Source: DAOTXS01 sp034435055 (GTDB taxonomy: Bacteria; Chloroflexota; Anaerolineae; UBA4142). Taken from it: a DNA stretch of 64,000 bases. This document shows, piece by piece, positions 42,790 to 50,197 of this stretch. The stretch covers positions 4,509-68,508 of the forward strand of contig DAOTXS010000024.1 in assembly GCA_034435055.1 (NCBI GenBank), given 5' to 3'. The notes beneath the pieces were generated by a model. That model was not told the origin of the DNA and did no database searches. It worked only from the letters and a program-made list of their open reading frames with translations. The position numbers and the translations under genes were made by a program. How positions within the stretch are numbered: position 1 is the first letter of the stretch; each line of letters begins with the position of its first letter.

Positions 42790-43092
42790 TCATGAGGAAG
42801 AACGATTTTTTAGCCAGCGTTCAAACGAGGTCATGCTTTCGGTAGATTTTTTCCCCAATAACATTCCCTCCACGCCAATATCCTCGTCCAAATCGGGCCA
42901 ATAAATTCCAAAACCCGCGCCGCTAACCTGAAAATTCTCGCGTTCAGCGGGCGTGCCATGTGCGAGCCGTGGATACCAGCCAATCGGCACGGAAATCGTT
43001 CGACCATCTTCCAGGTCAACGGTCAATGTATCGTCGTCGATGGAAACCGCGATGATTTTAGCCAATCCGATTATTGCTTGAGCAGAAATCAT
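42790..43092 (-). CDS. DUF2442 protein
   Basis: 100 residues. The DUF2442 pattern is clear: VSIDDDTLTVDLEDGRTISVPIGWYPRL then IYWPDLDEDIGVEGMLLG. It overlaps the DUF4160 gene by 35 bases. The pair is common and resembles toxin-antitoxin modules in layout, but activity is not shown. Confidence 0.85.
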   Translation of the reverse strand: MISAQAIIGLAKIIAVSIDDDTLTVDLEDGRTISVPIGWYPRLAHGTPAERENFQVSGAGFGIYWPDLDEDIGVEGMLLGKKSTESMTSFERWLKNRSSS

Positions 43093-43312
43093 CCCACACC
43101 TTTCTCAATTTTGGCAGATTGTCTCTCGTGATTCGTTCAATGTCGCGCAATTCTTTCCTGTTGTAACCAAAATTTTCCGCCAGTGCGACGTCAGGATCAA
43201 GCCAGAACTTGGCACTTTTGTTTTCTCGATCAACGTGCATATGTCGTGGTTCCCCACAATCATACGAGTAGAAATAAAATCGATACGGACCGATGAAAAT
43301 TGCAGTTGGCAT
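43058..43312 (-). CDS. DUF4160 protein
   Basis: 84 residues. Typical DUF4160 opening FIGPYRFYFYSYDCGEPRHMHVDREN, then AKFWLDPDVALAENFGYN. Small, basic at the C-terminus. Always next to DUF2442 in many genomes. The pair is bracketed by copies of an RNase Z 3'-end/tandem-repeat segment. Confidence 0.86.
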   Translation of the reverse strand: MPTAIFIGPYRFYFYSYDCGEPRHMHVDRENKSAKFWLDPDVALAENFGYNRKELRDIERITRDNLPKLRKVWDDFCSSNNRIG

Positions 43313-43418
43313 TATTGTTTCGACTCTTGCTGATTTCTTGATGAGCGGTTCATCGCATTTCTATATCCGAATATAGAACATATTCTACTTCGCGTCAAAC
43401 CTCAAATGCTCAACAACC

Positions 43419-43457
43419 CACCCACCTAACCACCCAACTATCGCACCATTGCACTAT
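43419..43457. repeat. Second copy of the CACTATCG-type repeat
   Basis: ACCTAACCACCCAACTATCG, CACCATTG, CACTATCCAACTC, next to the RNase Z stop codon. Matches 42573-42600. Confidence 0.6.
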
Positions 43458-44371
43458 CCAACTCGTTTGACCGTTGCTCTCTCCAAATCCTTTACCACAA
43501 TCGTGTTCGGGAAAACCGCGCGCGCTTCCGCTTCAATCACCGCGCCAGAGTAGCGCCGCGAAATGTGCGTGAGATAAAGTTGCTTGACCTTCGCATCGCG
43601 CGCGCATGCGGCAGATTCCGCGGCGGTGATGTGCCCAAACTTGCGCGCTGTCTCCACGTCGTCCATTGTGTACGTCGCTTCCATCACGAGTGCATCCGCG
43701 TCGCGCGCCGGTTCCAGCACTTCGTCCGTGCGCGCAATATCGCCGACGTAAACCAATTTTGTGCCCGGCACCGGCTCGCCCAACACATCTGCCGGCTTGA
43801 CGATGCGCCCGTCCGCGAGCGTGAGTGTTTCGCCCGCGACGAGGCGTTTGCGTTCGGGTCCCGCCGGCACGCCCAGTTTTTCCGCTTGCTCGACTAAAAA
43901 CGGGCGCTTGGTTTTTTCCTGAAACACAAAACCGAAACAACCGCTTCCGCGATGAACGACCGGAAACGCGTAGACATCGAGATTCTTTTCCGACAGCACC
44001 AAACCATGTTTCAGTTCGATGAATTCGATCTCCATCTCGACTTCTTTGCCGCGCAAGACGACCTTCATCAAATCGCGCACGCGGTCGATTGCCCAGCGCC
44101 CGCCGTAAATCTCGATTTTGTTGATCGCTTCCCAACGTCCAAACGTCGACACGATGCCGCCCAGTCCCAGGATGTGATCGAGGTGTCCGTGCGTCAAGAA
44201 AATTCGGCGCAGGTCTTTGAACCCCAGACCGCTCGTCAAGATTTGGCGTTGCGTGCCTTCCGCGCAATCGAGCAGGAAACGCTGACCTTCGTGAATCAGC
44301 ATCGTCGAGGTCATATTGCGTTCGATACTTGGCGCGGACGCCGAGGTGCCTAAGAAACAAAGTTCAAACAT
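43454..44371 (-). CDS. rnz: Ribonuclease Z
   Basis: 305 residues. Metallo-beta-lactamase fold with the RNase Z marks: CFLGTSASAPS at the start, LTHGHLDHILGLGG near 60-70, FPVVHRGSGCFGF with His near 140, YVGDIARTDE with Asp near 210, and HITAAESA near 247. It cuts the 3' trailer of tRNAs; both tRNAs in this window lack an encoded CCA and so would need it. Confidence 0.94.
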   Translation of the reverse strand: MFELCFLGTSASAPSIERNMTSTMLIHEGQRFLLDCAEGTQRQILTSGLGFKDLRRIFLTHGHLDHILGLGGIVSTFGRWEAINKIEIYGGRWAIDRVRDLMKVVLRGKEVEMEIEFIELKHGLVLSEKNLDVYAFPVVHRGSGCFGFVFQEKTKRPFLVEQAEKLGVPAGPERKRLVAGETLTLADGRIVKPADVLGEPVPGTKLVYVGDIARTDEVLEPARDADALVMEATYTMDDVETARKFGHITAAESAACARDAKVKQLYLTHISRRYSGAVIEAEARAVFPNTIVVKDLERATVKRVG

Positions 44372-44381
44372 GAAAATCCAT

Positions 44382-44437
44382 TTTGCCGCAGAACCGCGCA
44401 GAAAAATTCTGTGTAATTCTGCGTGGTTTTGCGGCTA
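44382..44437. repeat. CCGCAGA-type hairpin spacer at the cyclase stop codon
   Basis: TTGCCGCAGAACCGCGCAGA and TTCTGCGTGGTTTTGCGGCT are inverted copies around a short centre. The minus-strand TAG at 44437-44435 that ends the cyclase gene is part of it. Confidence 0.7.
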
Positions 44438-46168
44438 GATATTCAATCCCTGCAATTCCCACACTTCGGTGCGCGCCTCACGTCCTTTGGCTTGGATCGA
44501 CGGCAATTTCTTCGCCTTGATCAAGTGTTGAATGTGAGCGTAGGTCTGTTTGCTGATCAAAATCTGTCCTTCCGCCGCGTTCTCTTGCAATCGCTTTGCC
44601 AGATTCACCGCGTCACCAATCGCCGTGAAATTCATTTGTTGCGCGGTTCCAATATTTCCCACCACCGCATCGCCGGTATGAATGCCGATGCCGTAATGCA
44701 AGCGCAAACTCTTGGGCAACTCGGCATGCAACTTGACGACCGCACCTCGCATCGCGAGCGCGGCACGCGCCGCGCGCAACGCGTGATCACTCTGAAGCAA
44801 CGGCGCGTTGAACAACCCCATCACCGCGTCGCCCATAAATTTATCGAGCGTGCCTTCTTCCGCCAGAATCGCGTCGGCGGCGACAGCAAGATAGTCGTTC
44901 AAAATATCGACGAGTTCTTCCGGCGGGAGTGGTTCGCTAAAGCGCGTAAAGCCGCGAATGTCTGCGAATAAAATCGTGATCTCTTGGCGATTGCCGCCGA
45001 GTTTTAGAAAATCCGGATTCGGCGGCAAGCGATCAACGACGGCAGGCGCAACGTACCGCTTGAACATTTCGCGTGTCGCTTCCAATTGGCGCATTTCTGT
45101 CAGGTCCTCGACGACAATCGTAACGCCTTGCATTCGACCGCTTGCGTCTTTCAACGATGAAACGCTGAAACCCAAATGCACAACGCCGCGATTCGGCAGT
45201 TCCGGCGCGATTTCCGCATCGACGCGACGTTTGCCGGCGCGTTTCACTTCGTCGACCATTTGCGGCAACCGCGTTGAACGCAACGGGGCAAGCGCGCGCC
45301 AGTACGGTTGTCCCAACGATTGCTGCGCGCCCGTCGCAAAAATAGTTTCTGCCGCGCGATTGAACGCGGTGATGCGGTCTTCCAAATCGGTGGCGACGAC
45401 GCCGGATGTGATCGACGCAAAAATGTTGTCCTGAAATGTTTTGAGCGCGCTGATCTCATCGACTTTTTGGCGAATGTTTTCGTACAACCGTGCATTTTGA
45501 ATGGCGACGGCAACGTGATCCGCGAACGCGCGGACGGCATTCAAGTCGGCGGACTGGAACATGCCGGGACGCAAACGATTATCGACGTAAACCACGCCAA
45601 TCACGCGGTCGCGCACTTTGAGCGGTGTGCACATGATCGAACGGAGCGATAAACTCACCACACTGTCAGTATCGGAAAAACGCGGATCGAGCGTGGCGTT
45701 GGTGCTGAGCACCGGCTCGCCGGTTTCGGCAACGCGCGTGATGATACTGCGGCTGACTTGAAACGCCGGGCTGGAAATAGTCGCGCGTTCAAAATTGCGC
45801 GCCACGCGGAATGTCAGATTGCCGTCGTCTTCGGCGAGCATCAAAAAGCCGCGTTCGGCGCGTGTCGTTTGGATGATAATATCCATCGCGCGGTCGAGCA
45901 CTTGTTTGAGATCGAGTGTGGAGTTGACCGCGTGGCTCAATTGAAAGAGCCCGGCAAGTTGCACGCGCTCTTTTTCTTGTTGTTCCAGATCGGCGCTGAG
46001 GCGTTCCAAAAATTCGCCGAGTTTGGAAACGCGTTCGCTCAATTCGCCGGCGTGCGGAAACGTGGCTTGCCGCGAATCGAGCCAGAGAAAGAGGTCGCTC
46101 AAGCCGCGTCGCAGTTCGGCAATGTCGCGGCGCGTCCGTTCGATGGTGGAGAGGGTGAGTTCCGGCAT
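44435..46168 (-). CDS. Class III adenylate/guanylate cyclase with GAF and PAS domains
   Basis: 577 residues. Coiled N-terminus (1-65), GAF (about 70-225), PAS (about 240-350), cyclase domain (about 395-560). Catalytic features are complete: metal Asp in FADIRGFT and GDAVMGLF, substrate Lys in LDKFMGD, transition-state Asn and Arg in DAVNLAKRLQ. No membrane helix, so cytoplasmic. It makes a cyclic nucleotide, most likely cAMP, in response to a GAF/PAS signal. Three bases after the kinase gene. Confidence 0.92.
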   Translation of the reverse strand: MPELTLSTIERTRRDIAELRRGLSDLFLWLDSRQATFPHAGELSERVSKLGEFLERLSADLEQQEKERVQLAGLFQLSHAVNSTLDLKQVLDRAMDIIIQTTRAERGFLMLAEDDGNLTFRVARNFERATISSPAFQVSRSIITRVAETGEPVLSTNATLDPRFSDTDSVVSLSLRSIMCTPLKVRDRVIGVVYVDNRLRPGMFQSADLNAVRAFADHVAVAIQNARLYENIRQKVDEISALKTFQDNIFASITSGVVATDLEDRITAFNRAAETIFATGAQQSLGQPYWRALAPLRSTRLPQMVDEVKRAGKRRVDAEIAPELPNRGVVHLGFSVSSLKDASGRMQGVTIVVEDLTEMRQLEATREMFKRYVAPAVVDRLPPNPDFLKLGGNRQEITILFADIRGFTRFSEPLPPEELVDILNDYLAVAADAILAEEGTLDKFMGDAVMGLFNAPLLQSDHALRAARAALAMRGAVVKLHAELPKSLRLHYGIGIHTGDAVVGNIGTAQQMNFTAIGDAVNLAKRLQENAAEGQILISKQTYAHIQHLIKAKKLPSIQAKGREARTEVWELQGLNI

Positions 46169-46171
46169 GAA

Positions 46172-47863
46172 TTATTTTCCACTCAACTGTTTGAGTTGTT
46201 TGTTCGCTTCGTCTTTCAATTCCGGCGGGGTGTTGGGATTGTTGACAACCATCTGAAATTGGCGTTTGGCTTCATCGGTTTGTCCGCGATTGAGCGCAAG
46301 CATACCCAAACCGTAATGCGCTTGCGGTAAATTGGGATCGATGGCAACCGCGCGCGTGTAATCGCGCAACGCCTCCGCGATTTTGCCTTGCGCGCGCTCG
46401 ATGTCGCCCAATCGCCACAATGCCTGCGCGTTGCCAGCATCCGCCTTGAGAACCTTTTCCACTTGCGCGCGCGCCTCGTCGAATTTTTTCTGCTCAAAAT
46501 ACAGATCGCCAAGTCCAAGTAACAACCCGGCATCGTCGGGCGCGATATTCAAGCCGGCTTGGAAATAACGCGTCGCGCGCTCGTAATCGTTGATGCGCGT
46601 TGCCGCTTCGCCGGCGCGCAGGTACGCTCCCGGGCTGGCGGGATTGAGTCGAATGGCTTGATCGAATTCGGCGAACGCGGCGGCGAAATCTTTCTGCCGC
46701 ATCAACGCTTCCGCAAGTTGCACGTGCGCAACCGGGTCTTGGGGATTTGCGGTAACTTTGTCGCGCGCCGCGCGCACGGGATCGACTGTTTGCGACGGCG
46801 GCGGCAGATTCTTGGATGTTTGGCGCAACGGCGATTGCGGATTGATCGTCATCACACCGCACAACAATAAAATCACAATCGTACCGATGACACCGCACGT
46901 AACAAGCCATCGATTCTTTTGGGGTTGCGGCGCGGGTTTGGGCATTCCCTCGCTGATTTTTGCCGGCGGTGGTGTCGTTCTATCGCCCAGGTCGGGCGGC
47001 GGAGCCGGCACCGGCGTAATCGTCGAACCGGTTGGCGCGGGAATGCCCGCCGCTTGATACAGTGCATTCAGTAATTCGAGTGCGTTGGTGTACCGCGCCG
47101 CCGGGTCTTTGGCAAGCGCTTTGAGCAAAACGCGTTCCACGTCTTTGGGCAAACCGGGATTGATTGACGAGGGCAACGGCAGGGGTGAATAGATGTGATC
47201 GTGGATGATGGCGTATGGGGTGTCTGCACTGAACGGCACGCGCCCGGTCAGCATTTCGAACAGCACGACGCCGAGCGAGTAAATGTCGCTGCGTTCTGTC
47301 GCGGATACGCCGCGCGCTTGCTCCGGCGAAATGTATTGCGGCGTGCCGATCAACATATCTTGTGAGATTGTTGAGTCGCTTGCTTGGGCGATGCGCGCGA
47401 GTCCAAAATCGGTGAGGAAAATGTGTTGGTCGCTCGCAAGGATAATGTTCGACGGTTTGATGTCGCGGTGCAAAATTCCTTGCGTGTGCGCGTACGCCAA
47501 CCCCTCGGCAACCGGGCGAATGATCGATAACGCGCGTCCGACCGGCATCGCACCTTGGCGCAAGATTGTCTTGAGCGTTTTGCCATCGATGTAGCGCATC
47601 ACGAGGTACGGCATCCCGCGTTCTTCGTCGAAATCGTAGATGGGGACGATGTTGGGGTGATCGAGTTTGGCAACGATGCGCGCCTCACGCTTGAAACGCG
47701 CGAGAAAGTTGGGGTCTTCTTTGAACGCCGGGTGCAATACTTTGATGGCAACGTAACGATCCAGTGCAGCGTGGTACGCTTTGTACACGGTTGCCATGCC
47801 ACCTTGCCCCAGCGGTTCGATCACACGGTACGGTCCCAAATTGTCGCCCGGTGAAATGTTCAT
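46172..47863 (-). CDS. PknB-type Ser/Thr kinase with TPR domain
   Basis: 563 residues. Kinase domain 12-270 with YVAIKVLHP, LHRDIKPSNIIL, LTDFGLARI and SPEQARG. Then a Pro-rich linker (275-310), one membrane helix (about 318-338), and four or five TPR units (365-555) that would lie outside the cytoplasm. Substrates are unknown; TPRs suggest protein contacts. Confidence 0.93.
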   Translation of the reverse strand: MNISPGDNLGPYRVIEPLGQGGMATVYKAYHAALDRYVAIKVLHPAFKEDPNFLARFKREARIVAKLDHPNIVPIYDFDEERGMPYLVMRYIDGKTLKTILRQGAMPVGRALSIIRPVAEGLAYAHTQGILHRDIKPSNIILASDQHIFLTDFGLARIAQASDSTISQDMLIGTPQYISPEQARGVSATERSDIYSLGVVLFEMLTGRVPFSADTPYAIIHDHIYSPLPLPSSINPGLPKDVERVLLKALAKDPAARYTNALELLNALYQAAGIPAPTGSTITPVPAPPPDLGDRTTPPPAKISEGMPKPAPQPQKNRWLVTCGVIGTIVILLLCGVMTINPQSPLRQTSKNLPPPSQTVDPVRAARDKVTANPQDPVAHVQLAEALMRQKDFAAAFAEFDQAIRLNPASPGAYLRAGEAATRINDYERATRYFQAGLNIAPDDAGLLLGLGDLYFEQKKFDEARAQVEKVLKADAGNAQALWRLGDIERAQGKIAEALRDYTRAVAIDPNLPQAHYGLGMLALNRGQTDEAKRQFQMVVNNPNTPPELKDEANKQLKQLSGK

Positions 47864-47905
47864 CTGTTGCCTGCCGAGGAAAAATAAAAAAGCGCGTTCG
47901 GAAGT

Positions 47906-47933
47906 ATTATATCCGATTTCGCGCCTTAAGCAA
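47906..47933 (-). promoter_or_regulatory. Candidate promoter of the TPR kinase-cyclase genes
   Basis: TTGCTT, 16-nt spacer, TATAAT on the minus strand, 43 bases before the kinase ATG. The flanking GGCGCG and CGCGCTTTTTT could also act as a terminator for the gene upstream. Confidence 0.45.
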
Positions 47934-47953
47934 TAAGCGATTTCTAGAAATAT

Positions 47954-50041
47954 TTACGGTCCCGCGCTCAACGATTCCCGCGCCCACAGATTGGCGTCTG
48001 GCGCGGCTTTGGGGATGAGCAATCGTTTGTCCGTTCCGTCCGCGCGCATTAGGAAAATCGCCCATTCTTTGCCTTCTTGATCGGAACGATAAAAAATGAA
48101 ATTGCCGTCACTCGACCAAGTGGGTTGACCGGTGTTGCCTTTGTTGGCGGTCAATTGTTTTTGCCCCGAGCCGTCAGGATTTACGGTGAAAATATTGACG
48201 CCGCCGCCCACGCTGGCTTGATAAACAATCTTGTCGCCGCGCGGCGACCATTGCGGACTGCCGCCGCTATCGCGCGTGATGAGCGTTGCAGCTTTGGTTC
48301 GCAAATCGTACACGAACAAACCGCATTGCGTCGTGTTGGGTTGACACCCGGCATACACGATGCGATTGCCGTCCGGCGCCCACGCCGGATTGAACCCGGT
48401 AGCGATTTCGCTAATGTTGGTGCCATCCACGTTGACGATGGTGATTTTGGTATCGCCGATGCTGAGTTTGCCGCGCACGTACATCAACCGCTTGCCGTCC
48501 GGCGACCACTGCACGCAACACGTTTCATTCTTGACGACGACGCGCGCGCCACTGCCATCGATGTTTGCAATGTAGATGCCTTCGTCTTTGATGCGATGAT
48601 ACGCAATCAGTTTACCGTCCGGCGAAAGCGCGGGCCAATTGGAATTTTCGATGATCATTCGCGCGTCTGTGCCATCCGCATCGGCAATCCAAATGAAATG
48701 CTGTTCCGCCGCTTCGCCGGTGGCAATGGTGTACACAATTTTCCCGCGTGGCACCGCCGCAACCGGCGCGGTCGATGCATCGCGCGTGGGTGTTGGCGGT
48801 ACTCGCGTGGGCGAGGGCGGTGGCGGCGTCGGCGGAATTGGGGTGGCGGATGGTGTCGGCGTCGCCGTGGGCGATGGCGGAATTGCTGTTGCGGTTGGTG
48901 GAATCGTTGACGATGGCAAGACGACTAGAACGGCAGATGGCGATGGAATCGTCGTAGAAATTGCGGCGGTGATTGGCGGAGCAATCGCCACTTTGGGACT
49001 AGAAAACTGATATGTAACAAGTCCGATGCTGACCGCGCACCCAAAGAAAAGCGCGAGCGCGACCAGGATGATAAAAATGCCGGGCACCTGCGGACGTTGC
49101 GAGCGTTGGCGTAATTTTCCACCGACGCGCTCGAGTGATCCTTGTAGAGGATTGCCGTTGACGCGTTTATATTCGATGAGTGGAAACATTACGGCGGAAG
49201 ATTCGTCGTCTTGACGCGGACCTTCAATGGCGTTTTCCAGCGCGTGCATCATATCGCGGATACTGGCGTACCGGTGTTTCGGTTCTTTGGCAAGGGCTTT
49301 GAGTAAAACTTGTTCGACCGCCGGGCGAATCTTGGGATTGATCGTACGCGGTGCGGGCGGTGGTTGGTTGATCTGCGCCAGAATCGTCGCGTAGGGCGTG
49401 TCGCCCTGAAAAGGTGTGCGCCCGGTGAACATTTCGTACAGCACAACGCCGAAGGCGTAAATATCGGTGCGCGGATCGACCGGTTCGCTTTTGGCTTGTT
49501 CGGGGGAAATATATTGCGGCGAGCCAATCAACATATCTTGCGATGATGTCGATTCACTGCTGTGTTCGATGCGCGCGAGTCCAAAGTCGGTGAGGTAAAC
49601 GTGCCCCTCGTGATCGATCAGAATGTTCGAGGGTTTGACATCGCGATGCAAAACACCGCGGCTGTGCGCGTACGCCAACGCGCTGGCAACCGCGCGCGCG
49701 ATGTTGAGGATTTGGCGGGTGGCGAGCTTTTGCGATTGCAAAACGGCTTTGAGCGTTGTGCCGTCGATGTATTGTAGAACAAGGAATGGGGTACTCTCAA
49801 ACTCGGCGTAATCGTACACCGTAACAATGTTGGGGTGGTTGAGCTTGGCAATGATCGCGGCTTCGCGCTTGAGGCGCATTAAAAACGCTTTGTCTTCTTT
49901 GAGAATTGGATGGATGACTTTGAGCGCAACATCCCGTTCGAGCGTGGTCTGATGCGCTTTGTAGATGGTTGCCATCCCGCCTTGCCCAATGTAGGCGGTT
50001 ATCTTATAGGGCCCAACACTTTCGCCGACAATAAAACCCAT
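47954..50041 (-). CDS. PknB-type Ser/Thr kinase with TolB-like beta-propeller
   Basis: 695 residues. Kinase domain 12-275 (VALKVIHP, LHRDVKPSNILI, LTDFGLARI). A membrane helix near 322-345, a Pro/Thr/Ser linker (360-420), then a TolB/WD40-like propeller (430-690) with repeated SPDGKLIAYHR, SPDGKRLMYVR, APDGNRIVYAG, SSDGNFIFYRS blades, predicted outside. Probably a sensor kinase for an external ligand; inference. Confidence 0.93.
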   Translation of the reverse strand: MGFIVGESVGPYKITAYIGQGGMATIYKAHQTTLERDVALKVIHPILKEDKAFLMRLKREAAIIAKLNHPNIVTVYDYAEFESTPFLVLQYIDGTTLKAVLQSQKLATRQILNIARAVASALAYAHSRGVLHRDVKPSNILIDHEGHVYLTDFGLARIEHSSESTSSQDMLIGSPQYISPEQAKSEPVDPRTDIYAFGVVLYEMFTGRTPFQGDTPYATILAQINQPPPAPRTINPKIRPAVEQVLLKALAKEPKHRYASIRDMMHALENAIEGPRQDDESSAVMFPLIEYKRVNGNPLQGSLERVGGKLRQRSQRPQVPGIFIILVALALFFGCAVSIGLVTYQFSSPKVAIAPPITAAISTTIPSPSAVLVVLPSSTIPPTATAIPPSPTATPTPSATPIPPTPPPPSPTRVPPTPTRDASTAPVAAVPRGKIVYTIATGEAAEQHFIWIADADGTDARMIIENSNWPALSPDGKLIAYHRIKDEGIYIANIDGSGARVVVKNETCCVQWSPDGKRLMYVRGKLSIGDTKITIVNVDGTNISEIATGFNPAWAPDGNRIVYAGCQPNTTQCGLFVYDLRTKAATLITRDSGGSPQWSPRGDKIVYQASVGGGVNIFTVNPDGSGQKQLTANKGNTGQPTWSSDGNFIFYRSDQEGKEWAIFLMRADGTDKRLLIPKAAPDANLWARESLSAGP

Positions 50042-50197
50042 TAGTTGAGACTCTCCGCAGAACCGCTCACATTATAGCCGAATTTGCGTGGATAGACAAA
50101 CCAGAAAATGGTCATAGGGTTATGCGCTGAAAAAGTTACGGACGACAGCCGTCAGAGGGTTTCCGTCGTCTGTCGTCCGTGTACAGATAGTTCCAAG

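Noticed and set aside
42790..43312. DUF2442/DUF4160 as a proven toxin-antitoxin system
   Set aside because: Layout fits, but no toxin fold or activity can be shown from the sequence.
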